5,253 nt of DNA from Akkermansia muciniphila (GTDB lineage Bacteria; Verrucomicrobiota; Verrucomicrobiia; Limisphaerales; SXTU01), in contig CAMBZO010000215.1 of assembly GCA_945872195.1 (NCBI GenBank), forward strand, positions 1-5,253, given 5' to 3'. The first letter of the stretch is position 1. Every line of letters starts with the position of its first letter. Positions 1 through 5,253 of this stretch are shown piece after piece. Position numbers and translations under genes: made by a program. A model generated the notes under the pieces. That model saw only the letters and a list, made by a program, of their open reading frames with translations, was not told the DNA's origin and did no database searches.

Positions 1-500
1 CGGCACGCTTCGTCGAAGCCATTGACGAGAAAGTCATGGTGGCCGGAGCCGTTCCAGGCCGACTTGATGAGCACTGAGTTGCAGCCGGCTACGAAGGCAG
101 CAGAGGCGTCCTGCCACTTGTCGCTGATGGCGAAACTGCGCTCCATGTCGAGGTGCCAGCGGAAGGCGGCCTCCGTGAAGAGGCCCGCGCCGGGCTTGTG
201 GCAACTGCAGTGGTCGCTCTCCTCGTGCGCGCAGAGCAGGACGTCATCTATCGGCAGCGCGCGGCGGAGCAGGTCGTGCATCCGGTCCAGCTCCCGGCGC
301 GGGAGCAGGCCGCGCCCGACATTGGGCTGGTTCGTGGTGACGAGGATGAGGTAACCGGCGGCCTTGAGATGCAACAGCGACTCGCACACATTTTCGCGGA
401 CGCGAAATTCCTCCAGACACATTGGCGGCATCTGGCTGCCTCCGGCGACCCGCACTTGGTTCAATACTCCATCCCGTTCGAGAAATACGGCTGCTTTCAT
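1..500 (-). CDS. HAD-IIIA family phosphatase, GmhB-like (D-glycero-D-manno-heptose 1,7-bisphosphate 7-phosphatase type), C-terminus cut by window edge
   Basis: Seen: translating the minus strand from the ATG at 500-498 gives 166 residues open to the window edge. HAD motifs appear in order: motif I L-E-R-D-G-V-L-N (residues 7-14), motif II V-T-T-N-Q (54-58), motif III Lys102 in C-H-K-P-G, and motif IV S-D-K-W-Q-D (126-131). A C-x-H-x5-C-x-C loop (Cys90, His92, Cys98, Cys100) matches the zinc loop of GmhB. Known: GmhB is cytoplasmic and removes the 7-phosphate of heptose 1,7-bisphosphate on the ADP-heptose route to lipopolysaccharide core. Odd: motif I normally starts with the nucleophilic Asp, but residue 8 is Glu; the second acid (Asp10) is kept. 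Activity and substrate are therefore uncertain. Start: this ATG sits the usual few residues before motif I; I see no Shine-Dalgarno sequence. Family assignment is firm, heptose specificity inferred. At most a few dozen C-terminal residues should be missing. Confidence 0.88.
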   Translation of the reverse strand, partial: MKAAVFLERDGVLNQVRVAGGSQMPPMCLEEFRVRENVCESLLHLKAAGYLILVTTNQPNVGRGLLPRRELDRMHDLLRRALPIDDVLLCAHEESDHCSCHKPGAGLFTEAAFRWHLDMERSFAISDKWQDASAAFVAGCNSVLIKSAWNGSGHHDFLVNGFDEAC

Positions 501-659
501 GGTTGCGACAAAAGCAGGTTCGCAGCCCAAGGTGCCCACCAAGGCGAAAAATACGGGAATCTCCCGATGAATTTTGCAGGAATGCCCTGATGGAGGGAGG
601 CGAAGGTGAGAAAGTGAGCAGGGGAAACCTTCAACGCCTGCGCTGAGCGTCCTACTCCG
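501..659. other. intergenic spacer between two minus-strand genes
   Basis: This 159-nt spacer separates the 103-residue gene from the GmhB-like gene. I see no convincing gene in it. A 69-residue minus-strand frame crosses it and would overlap the phosphatase start by a few bases. It is rich in Trp, Pro and Phe and resembles no family I know. The only structure that stands out is the hairpin with a T-run at 547-566. No clear -35/-10 pair for the downstream phosphatase was recognised. Confidence 0.6.
547..566 (-). terminator. possible weak rho-independent terminator (hairpin plus T-run)
   Basis: On the minus strand a perfect 5-bp stem, CGGGA/TCCCG with a 3-nt GAT loop (566-554), is followed directly by TATTTTT (553-547). 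It lies downstream of the 103-residue gene and 47 nt before the start of the phosphatase, so it could end the upstream transcript. The stem is short and the T-run is interrupted once, so it would be a weak terminator at best and may be chance. Confidence 0.35.
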
Positions 660-971
660 TCACAAGATGCGCTCGTGCGCCCAGGGATAACGCGCCGTGC
701 AGCCAAACTCCCGGCTCTGCTGGCCAGTGGGCGGCGTGTGAAAGGTCGTCGGGTCGAAGGATGCGCCAGCGCTGCGCAGCACCGCCTCCAGCAAGGGGTG
801 TCCGTAAGTCACACCGGGGAAAACCACCGCATTGCGATTCACGTCCACGACACGGGTCTGATCTGCTGAGACAATTACACGACGAAAGGGTTTCATCCGC
901 TGCCGCTGGTCGGCGAGGAACACGACCACTTCGTCCGGAGTGCTGCCGGTGAAGGTCGCCGCTACGCTCAT
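660..971 (-). CDS. hypothetical protein, 103 aa, translationally coupled to the upstream secreted protein
   Basis: I do not recognise this protein. Seen: a complete 103-residue frame starts at the ATG at 971-969, overlapping the stop of the upstream gene as ATGA. AAGGA lies 9 nt before the start, inside the end of the upstream gene. Third codon positions are strongly G/C, as expected for a translated frame. It has no signal peptide or membrane segment, so it looks cytoplasmic. The N-terminal half (T-P-D-E-V-V-V-F-L-A at 11-20, then basic F-R-R-V-I-V-S-A-D at 29-37, and V-V-D-V-N-R-N-A-V-V at 41-50) looks like alternating strands and a helix. The C-terminal third is rich in Thr, Pro and aromatic residues and may be extended. 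Context: the coupling suggests it is made together with the exported DUF1080-Cache protein, but any shared job is inference. It could be a narrow-lineage protein. Confidence 0.68.
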   Translation of the reverse strand: MSVAATFTGSTPDEVVVFLADQRQRMKPFRRVIVSADQTRVVDVNRNAVVFPGVTYGHPLLEAVLRSAGASFDPTTFHTPPTGQQSREFGCTARYPWAHERIL

Positions 972-985
972 TCCACGAGGTCCTT
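968..985 (-). promoter_or_regulatory. ATGA stop/start overlap with ribosome-binding site
   Basis: On the minus strand AAGGA (985-981) is followed by 9 nt and then ATGA (971-968). The TGA ends the upstream secreted protein and the ATG opens the 103-residue gene. This arrangement is typical of translational coupling. It is also one of the few clear Shine-Dalgarno-like sites in the window, which supports the start chosen for the small gene. Confidence 0.7.
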
Positions 986-2032
986 CGCCTCCTTGAAGCG
1001 CTGCTCCATGCGCTTGATGATGGGCATGGCGCGCAGCATAGCGTTTTGCTCAGTCTGGCCCGGGAAGGGCTTCATCTCCACGCGCACGGCGGCGACCACC
1101 TCGCCGTTGCGGTCATGCATGGGCAAGGTCACGACCAACAAACCGCGGGGCTTGTCCGTGCCGGAATACATCACGTCCTTGGCGATGACGTGCTTCTCCA
1201 ACTCACCACCGGGAGTGCCAAGCAACTTTTCATTCCGGCTGGCGGCGACACGCAAGTCCTGCCCAGTCCCCATGGCCATGTAGATGACTACTTCAGAAAT
1301 ACTGGTCTGCTTCTCGAACAACTCGCGAACAAGCACTTTGGCCAAGGTCTCGCGCGGAGTGTAGACCACCTTTGCGTCAGCGAAGTGGCTGACGGAGTCC
1401 GACTTCGTCCAGAACCCGAGCTTTCCGAACGCGAACGAGTTGTCGGTCAACGTGGGAATCGCCTCCTTGCCGTTGAGGAGGCAGCGGATTTGGTTGCCCT
1501 TGCACTCGACTGTCAGCTCGTGCCAGACACCACGCGCGATGGGCACCTCCGGCCCGATCGGCGCACTGCGGTCGCCGTTGACGAACTTGTAGAAGCGCAC
1601 GTTGTTCCCCAGCCCGCTGGCCCGGATGACGTAGTAGTTCTTCGCGTCCCGGTAGCGGAAGGCCACACCCGCCATCTGCTCCGTCCTGCCGTCCACACAC
1701 TTGAACTTCGTCGTGAACGTGAAATCGCCGAACACCTCCTCGTCGAAAATCAGCGCCGGGAAGCGCTCATCCGTCACGTCGGTGGAGAGCTGCGCGAGCA
1801 CGCCGCTCTTGCCGCCGCGCGGGACGTTGCCCGTCAGCGGCTGAAACGCAGTCGGGGCATCGGCCAGCACCACCTTCCAATCCCCTAGGCTGCCCGAACC
1901 GGTCAGCACGCTGACGAAGCCAGCGGGCGGCTTGCCCTCTGGCAACGCGGAGAAATCGAACAGCCGTTCCGCCGCTTGAGTGGCAGCGCAGCACAAGCCG
2001 ACGGCAAACAGGATGACGAAGCGGAGTAACAT
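968..2032 (-). CDS. exported protein with DUF1080-like concanavalin-type sandwich and C-terminal Cache/PAS-like domain
   Basis: Seen: 354 residues from the ATG at 2032-2030. The N-terminus is a signal peptide: M-L-L-R, a hydrophobic run (residues 5-16), then a likely signal peptidase I site after T-Q-A (about residue 20). No lipobox and no later membrane span were seen, so it should be periplasmic or secreted. Residues about 23-225 look like the DUF1080 / 3-keto-disaccharide hydrolase beta-sandwich: A-G-V-A-F-R-Y-R-D-A-K-N-Y-Y-V-I-R (121-137), W-H-E-L-T-V-E (170-176), L-L-N-G-K-E (185-190) and G-K-L-G-F-W-T-K (203-210). Residues about 228-322 look Cache/PAS-like, ending in L-P-M-H-D-R-N-G-E-V-V-A-A-V-R-V (303-318), followed by a charged helix. 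Start: an in-frame ATG at 2116 would add 28 residues and bury the signal peptide, so 2032 is preferred. A carbohydrate or small-ligand binding role is inferred. The fold of the first domain is fairly sure, the second less so. Confidence 0.85.
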   Translation of the reverse strand: MLLRFVILFAVGLCCAATQAAERLFDFSALPEGKPPAGFVSVLTGSGSLGDWKVVLADAPTAFQPLTGNVPRGGKSGVLAQLSTDVTDERFPALIFDEEVFGDFTFTTKFKCVDGRTEQMAGVAFRYRDAKNYYVIRASGLGNNVRFYKFVNGDRSAPIGPEVPIARGVWHELTVECKGNQIRCLLNGKEAIPTLTDNSFAFGKLGFWTKSDSVSHFADAKVVYTPRETLAKVLVRELFEKQTSISEVVIYMAMGTGQDLRVAASRNEKLLGTPGGELEKHVIAKDVMYSGTDKPRGLLVVTLPMHDRNGEVVAAVRVEMKPFPGQTEQNAMLRAMPIIKRMEQRFKEAKDLVE

Positions 2033-2377
2033 CGCGGCGAAACTAGCAGAAGAAACCGACGCGACAAGCGTTTGTCCGGCCATGTTTGGCGACGGCGACG
2101 AGAATGACGCTGGCAATGCGCGCTTCCTCGGCGGCGCGGCGGCTCATGGCCCTCGCGGCGAAGGACGCGCACTGCGTTCAGGAAATTGGCCGGACGGCGG
2201 GCACCGCGCTGCGCGTCCACCAACTGCTGCGGCGGATGATGTTGAAGACAATAGACCGGCGAGTGATAACCGGGCGAGTGGAAGTTGAACTGGCGCACAC
2301 GCTGAACTTGGCTTTCCGACAGAAGCTCGAGACTGTGCGCAAACCATGAAGTAAACCAGCGCCGCTTTTCACTCTCC
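2033..2377. other. divergent intergenic region, no firmly identified gene
   Basis: This 345-nt gap separates the divergent secreted-protein and pseudouridine-synthase genes and must hold the promoters of both, although I could not pick convincing -35/-10 pairs. It is open in several frames on both strands. A plus-strand frame (TTG at 2086 to 2349) has positional G+C of roughly 67/50/76% by my hand count, which resembles coding DNA, but its product matches nothing I know. On the minus strand a frame opens at 2379, and a 34-residue ORF covers 2147-2043. I looked for rnpB, tmRNA, SRP and 6S RNA hallmarks and saw none. Confidence 0.5.
2043..2147 (-). CDS. possible 34-aa small ORF just upstream of the secreted-protein gene
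   Basis: ATG at 2147-2145 opens a 34-residue frame starting M-S-R-R-A-A-E-E-A-R-I-A and ending in TAG at 2045-2043, only 10 nt before the ATG of the secreted protein. About the first 20 codons favour G/C in the third position and the peptide would be a short amphipathic helix; the last third looks less like coding. GAGGG lies only 2 nt before the ATG, too close for a good ribosome-binding site. It could be a leader peptide, a frameshifted tail of the frame that opens at 2379, or chance. I do not recognise it. Confidence 0.12.
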   Translation of the reverse strand: MSRRAAEEARIASVILVAVAKHGRTNACRVGFFC

Positions 2378-3268
2378 ATGTTTCGACCCCTCACGGTCCA
2401 GCAGCCGACGGAACTGCTCGCCTTTCTTTTTGCCAGCCTGCCGGAGGTTAAAAAGAACAAGGTGCGCCACAGCCTCAAGTTTGAGGCCATCCTGGTCAAT
2501 GGCCGGGCGACCACGCAGTTCGATCATCCGCTGCGACCCGGCGATGTGGTTTCCATGCGCTCTAAAAAAAATCTGCGCACCTGCAATCGCCTGCCGGCGG
2601 CGATGAAGATTCACTTTGAGGACGAGCATCTCATCGTCATCGACAAGCCCAAAAACCTGCTGTCAATGGCCAGCGAAGCCGAGCGCGAAAAGACCGCCTA
2701 CGCCTTCCTCACCGACTACGTGCGGGGTGGTAATGAGCGCAGCCGTGCCCGCATCTTCATCGTTCATCGGCTGGATCGCGAGACCTCCGGGCTGATGGTC
2801 TTCGCGCGCACAGGCGAGGTGAAAGAGCTACTGCAAGCGAACTGGGATCAGGGTGAGAAACGCTATCTTGCCATCGTCGAAGGCGGACCTAAGGCGGATA
2901 GCGGAGTGCTCGAATCCGATCTGGATGAGGCCTCGCCGCACAAGGTGTATTCTGTGCCGGCCAGCAACCTTACCCGCCATGCCATCACGCATTACGAAGT
3001 GCTCAAGCGCAACGCGCGCATGGCGTTGGTGGAGCTGCGGCTCGGCACGGGTCGCCGCCACCAGATCCGCGTGCAGCTTGCGGAGATCGGCTGCCCCATC
3101 ATCGGCGACGAGAAATACTCTGCTCGCACGGACCCCGCCAAGCGGCTTGGCCTGCACGCGTGGTTGCTGAAATTCCGTCACCCGATCACGGGCAAGGATC
3201 TCCAGTTTGAATCACCCCTGCCGCCAGAACTTGCAAAGCTCTTCTCAGCGGCGGTTGTAAGTAAGTGA
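2378..3268 (+). CDS. RluA-family pseudouridine synthase (RluC/RluD-like) with N-terminal S4-like domain
   Basis: Role: converts specific uridines in structured RNA, usually 23S rRNA, to pseudouridine in the cytoplasm. Seen: 296 residues. Residues about 9-60 form an S4-like RNA-binding domain, with a helical start and then I-L-V-N-G-R-A-T-T-Q-F (38-48) and L-R-P-G-D-V-V (52-58). The catalytic domain follows: I-D-K-P (88-91), the active-site motif H-R-L-D-R-E-T-S-G (130-138) with Asp133 as the catalytic residue, R-Y-L-A-I-V-E-G (162-169), G-T-G-R-R-H-Q-I-R-V-Q-L (223-234), I-I-G-D-E-K-Y (241-247) and L-H-A-W-L-L-K-F-R-H-P (259-269). All hallmark motifs and the usual length are present, so it looks intact and active. 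Start: this ATG gives the normal short lead-in to the S4 domain, but the bases before it are pyrimidine-rich with no Shine-Dalgarno sequence. The exact target site (RluC-, RluD- or RluA-type) cannot be told from sequence alone. Confidence 0.95.
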   Translation: MFRPLTVQQPTELLAFLFASLPEVKKNKVRHSLKFEAILVNGRATTQFDHPLRPGDVVSMRSKKNLRTCNRLPAAMKIHFEDEHLIVIDKPKNLLSMASEAEREKTAYAFLTDYVRGGNERSRARIFIVHRLDRETSGLMVFARTGEVKELLQANWDQGEKRYLAIVEGGPKADSGVLESDLDEASPHKVYSVPASNLTRHAITHYEVLKRNARMALVELRLGTGRRHQIRVQLAEIGCPIIGDEKYSARTDPAKRLGLHAWLLKFRHPITGKDLQFESPLPPELAKLFSAAVVSK

Positions 3269-3364
3269 GATGCCTCCTGACGCGACCCGAGGAGCAGGAT
3301 TACGAGCAAGAGGGGAAGGGCCGCGCTTGCAGGCCGTCACCGACCTCGCCACACTCCCGCCCCT
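3269..3364 (+). other. short spacer with purine-rich stretch
   Basis: These 96 nt lie between the pseudouridine synthase and the dehydrogenase. A purine-rich tract (about 3290-3320) contains gaggag, a GATTACGAGC segment and gagggga. A CTCCT/AGGAG pair (3274-3278 with 3290-3294) could form a 5-bp stem with an 11-nt loop, but no T-run follows, so I do not call a terminator. No Shine-Dalgarno sequence precedes the dehydrogenase ATG; the last bases are C-rich. Confidence 0.4.
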
Positions 3365-4366
3365 ATGTCGTGGAAAATCCTCATCACCGCCCGGGCCGCT
3401 GAAGAAGTCGGCCAACCCGCTTATCAACTTCTGCGTGACGCTGGCTGCGAAGTCATCCTCGCGCCCAAGTTCGGCCCGCTCAGCGCCGACGACGTGCAGG
3501 CCTACATGGTCGGCTGCGACGCGACCTTGTGCAGCGCGGACAAATACACGCCCGCCGTCCTCGAACACGCCAACACCGCCGGCATCAAGTGCCTCTCGCG
3601 CTGGGGCGTGGGCTACGACTCGATTGACATCCCCACCGCCACGCGGCTCGGCATCGTCGTCGCCTTCACGCCGGGCATGCTCGACGGCGCGGTGGCCGAC
3701 TACACGTGGGCGCTGCTCTTCGCGCTCGCGCGCCGCGTGCATGAGGGCCACGTCGTCATGCGCGACAATCGCTGGTCCGTCGCGTGGGGCCACGACGTGT
3801 CGAACAAGACGCTGGGCATCATCGGCTGCGGGCGCATCGGGCAGGCCGTGGCGAAGCGCGCGTCGGGTTTCAACATGAAAATCCTCGGCCACGACATCGC
3901 GCCGAACCCGCACGCCGAGGCGCTCGGGGTGAAGTTCGTTTCCCTCGACGAGCTCCTGGCGCAGAGCGATTTCGTCTCCCTCAACTGCGCGCTCACGCCG
4001 CAGAACCGCGGCCTCATCGGCGAGGCGCAGTTCAAGAAAATGAAACCCAACAGCTACCTCATCAACACCGCGCGTGGCGCGCTGGTGGACGAGGCCGCGC
4101 TGGTCCGCGCGCTGGAGCAGAAGACCATTGCTGGGGCCGCCGTGGACGCCTTCACCACCGAGCCGTTGCCCAACGATCATCCGCTGCGCCGCTGCCCCAA
4201 CGTGCTGCTCACGCCGCATCAGGCCTTCAACGGCCGCGAGACCGGCGAGCGCGTGAGCCTCGCCGCCGCGCAGGCCATCGTGGACTTGATGCACGGCAAG
4301 AAGCCGACGCATGTGGTGAATGGTGACGTCTTCCAGTCGGCGGCGTTGCGGGCAAAGGTCGGTTAA
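3365..4366 (+). CDS. D-isomer-specific 2-hydroxyacid dehydrogenase, phosphoglycerate dehydrogenase-like (NAD-dependent)
   Basis: Role: cytoplasmic NAD-linked oxidoreductase that interconverts a D-2-hydroxyacid and a 2-ketoacid. The closest well-known relative is 3-phosphoglycerate dehydrogenase (SerA), first step of serine synthesis. Seen: 333 residues. The N-terminal half of the catalytic domain (about 1-105) includes S-R-W-G-V-G-Y-D-S-I-D (78-88). The Rossmann domain has G-I-I-G-C-G-R-I-G (151-159) with Asp177 at the position that normally holds the NAD ribose. The catalytic set is complete: Arg237 in N-T-A-R-G, Glu266 in T-T-E-P and His285 in T-P-H-Q. The family usually reads T-P-H-I/L-A/G, so Q-A-F-N after the His is slightly unusual and may reflect substrate preference. 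There is no C-terminal ACT domain, so serine feedback control of the E. coli type is not expected. It could act on another hydroxyacid. It probably shares a transcript with the secreted protein 14 nt downstream. Confidence 0.93.
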   Translation: MSWKILITARAAEEVGQPAYQLLRDAGCEVILAPKFGPLSADDVQAYMVGCDATLCSADKYTPAVLEHANTAGIKCLSRWGVGYDSIDIPTATRLGIVVAFTPGMLDGAVADYTWALLFALARRVHEGHVVMRDNRWSVAWGHDVSNKTLGIIGCGRIGQAVAKRASGFNMKILGHDIAPNPHAEALGVKFVSLDELLAQSDFVSLNCALTPQNRGLIGEAQFKKMKPNSYLINTARGALVDEAALVRALEQKTIAGAAVDAFTTEPLPNDHPLRRCPNVLLTPHQAFNGRETGERVSLAAAQAIVDLMHGKKPTHVVNGDVFQSAALRAKVG

Positions 4367-4380
4367 ACACCCCTCGGCAC

Positions 4381-5247
4381 ATGTCCCGCTGGCTGCGCTT
4401 CTTCGTAACCGCGGGCATTTGCTTTCTCGGAGCGCAGTCACTGCTTGGCGCGGACTGGCTCTACCTCGACAACGGCCAGGTGCGCCTCGGGGTGGACCGG
4501 GCGGCGGGGGCGAGCATCGGCTACTTCGGCGAGCGCGCGACGGGGCGGAACTTGCTGAACCATTACGACAAGGGCCGGTTCATCCAGCAGTCCTACTACG
4601 GCGCGAAGGACGGTTCGGACTGGAACGGCAAGCCGTGGCGCTGGAATCCGGTGCAGGGCGGCGGCTGGCGCGGCGAGCCGGCGCGCACGCTGGCCTTCAC
4701 GAACACCGCCACCACGCTCTACGCCAGGACGCTGCCGAAGCACTGGGCCAAGGGCGCGGACTTGCCGGAGGTGGTGATGGAGGAGTGGCTCATGTTGACC
4801 AACCGCGTCGCGCACCTGCGCTTTCGCATGACTTACTCCGGTGCGACGAATCATCCGCCAGCGCATCAGGAGCTGCCCGCCGTCTTTGCGGACTTCGCGC
4901 TGACGAACCTCATTTACTACAAAGGCGCCGCGCCGTGGACCGGTGGCGCGCTCACGCGGCGCGTGCCCGGCTGGCCAAACGAATACGACAAGGGCCTGAC
5001 CGAGAACTGGGCCGCTTACGTGGACACTCGCGATTGGGGCCTCGGCGTCTTCGTGCCCGGCACGACGGAGATGACGTTCTACCGCCACCCCGGTAAGGCC
5101 GGCCCCGATGGCGGCGGCTGTTCCTACCTCGCGCCCATCCGCACGCTGGCCATCACGAACGGGTTCAAGCTCGAATACGACGTGTTCCTCGCCATCGGCA
5201 CGGTCAGCGAGCTGCGGGAGAAATTCCGGAGTTTGCAGGCGAAGTGA
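4381..5247 (+). CDS. secreted protein of unknown function, predicted beta-rich, possibly carbohydrate-related
   Basis: Seen: 288 residues. The N-terminus is a signal peptide: M-S-R-W-L-R, hydrophobic residues 7-22, and probable cleavage near L-L-G-A (21-24), so the mature protein starts around D-W-L-Y-L-D-N-G. No further membrane span is visible. The mature part is rich in Trp, Tyr and Gly and looks like all-beta strands. Notable stretches are G-R-F-I-Q-Q-S-Y-Y-G (65-74), W-R-W-N-P-V-Q-G-G (86-94), V-V-M-E-E-W-L-M-L-T-N (131-141), H-Q-E-L-P-A-V-F (162-169), W-A-A-Y-V-D (210-215) and W-G-L-G-V-F-V-P-G (219-227). The aromatic clusters and the acidic HQELP motif recall large beta-sandwich proteins of carbohydrate metabolism (galactose-mutarotase-like or polysaccharide-lyase-like), but I cannot name the family. 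Start: this ATG, 14 nt after the dehydrogenase stop, gives a good signal peptide; no clear Shine-Dalgarno sequence. The stop lies 6 nt before the window end. Confidence 0.85.
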   Translation: MSRWLRFFVTAGICFLGAQSLLGADWLYLDNGQVRLGVDRAAGASIGYFGERATGRNLLNHYDKGRFIQQSYYGAKDGSDWNGKPWRWNPVQGGGWRGEPARTLAFTNTATTLYARTLPKHWAKGADLPEVVMEEWLMLTNRVAHLRFRMTYSGATNHPPAHQELPAVFADFALTNLIYYKGAAPWTGGALTRRVPGWPNEYDKGLTENWAAYVDTRDWGLGVFVPGTTEMTFYRHPGKAGPDGGGCSYLAPIRTLAITNGFKLEYDVFLAIGTVSELREKFRSLQAK

Positions 5248-5253
5248 AGGGGC

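Noticed and set aside
153..590. A 145-codon open frame on the plus strand at the left edge
   Set aside because: It lies antisense to the HAD phosphatase, which is supported by four motifs and a zinc loop.
1046..1888. A 280-codon open frame on the plus strand opposite the DUF1080-Cache gene
   Set aside because: The composition is that of an antisense shadow, with no recognisable domain. The minus-strand gene has a signal peptide and family-like motifs.
2033..2116. An upstream in-frame ATG (2116) extending the secreted protein by 28 residues
   Set aside because: The extension is Ser/Ala-rich and puts the signal peptide 28 residues inside the protein. Starting at 2032 puts M-L-L-R plus the hydrophobic run at the N-terminus.
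2033..2377. A structured RNA gene (RNase P RNA, tmRNA, SRP RNA, 6S RNA) in the divergent spacer
   Set aside because: I looked by eye on both strands for their conserved sequences and saw none.
3274..3294. A hairpin after the pseudouridine synthase as a terminator
   Set aside because: The CTCCT/AGGAG pairing has an 11-nt loop and no T-run after it.
3245..4441. A 398-codon open frame on the minus strand opposite the dehydrogenase
   Set aside because: Its product is rich in Arg, Ala, Glu, His and Val without family motifs, which is typical of the antisense of a GC-rich gene. The plus-strand dehydrogenase has all its catalytic motifs.
4320..5096. A 258-codon open frame on the plus strand overlapping the last gene
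   Set aside because: It is an out-of-frame Arg/Ala-rich shadow of the secreted protein at 4381-5247, which has a signal peptide and balanced composition.

Overview
The window is GC-rich (roughly 60% or more), densely coding bacterial DNA with six credible genes, three on each strand. They point away from a central divergent spacer at about 2033-2377. Nothing in the sequence fixes the taxon. Poor ribosome-binding sites at most starts, secreted beta-sandwich (DUF1080-like) proteins and a GmhB-like phosphatase whose first motif reads LERDG together suggest the Planctomycetes-Verrucomicrobia-Chlamydiae group, most likely Verrucomicrobiota. That is an inference.

Minus-strand arm, read right to left. 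An exported two-domain protein (968-2032) joins a concanavalin-like DUF1080-type sandwich to a Cache/PAS-like domain. Its stop codon overlaps the start of a 103-residue protein of unknown function (660-971) in an ATGA junction, so the two are probably translationally coupled. A 159-nt spacer with a small hairpin and T-run follows. Then comes a HAD-IIIA phosphatase of the GmhB type, cut by the left edge of the window (1-500). Its usual aspartate nucleophile is a glutamate.

The central spacer (about 345 nt) has no gene I can name. It is open on both strands and has coding-like base periodicity. One minus-strand ORF has a good ribosome-binding site and shares a CATG with the start of the gene on the other side. 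It may be the remains of a gene or an undescribed small gene, but the evidence is weak.

Plus-strand arm, left to right. An RluA-family pseudouridine synthase (2378-3268) is followed after 96 nt by a D-isomer-specific 2-hydroxyacid dehydrogenase of the phosphoglycerate dehydrogenase type (3365-4366). Only 14 nt later comes a secreted protein of unknown function (4381-5247), probably in the same transcript. The genes do not form one obvious pathway. They mix housekeeping functions (RNA modification, NAD-linked dehydrogenase, sugar phosphatase) with exported proteins that look connected to carbohydrates.

I found no tRNA, rRNA, CRISPR array, insertion sequence or recognisable mobile element. The best candidates for something undescribed are the coupled DUF1080-Cache protein plus 103-residue partner, and the Glu-for-Asp phosphatase.
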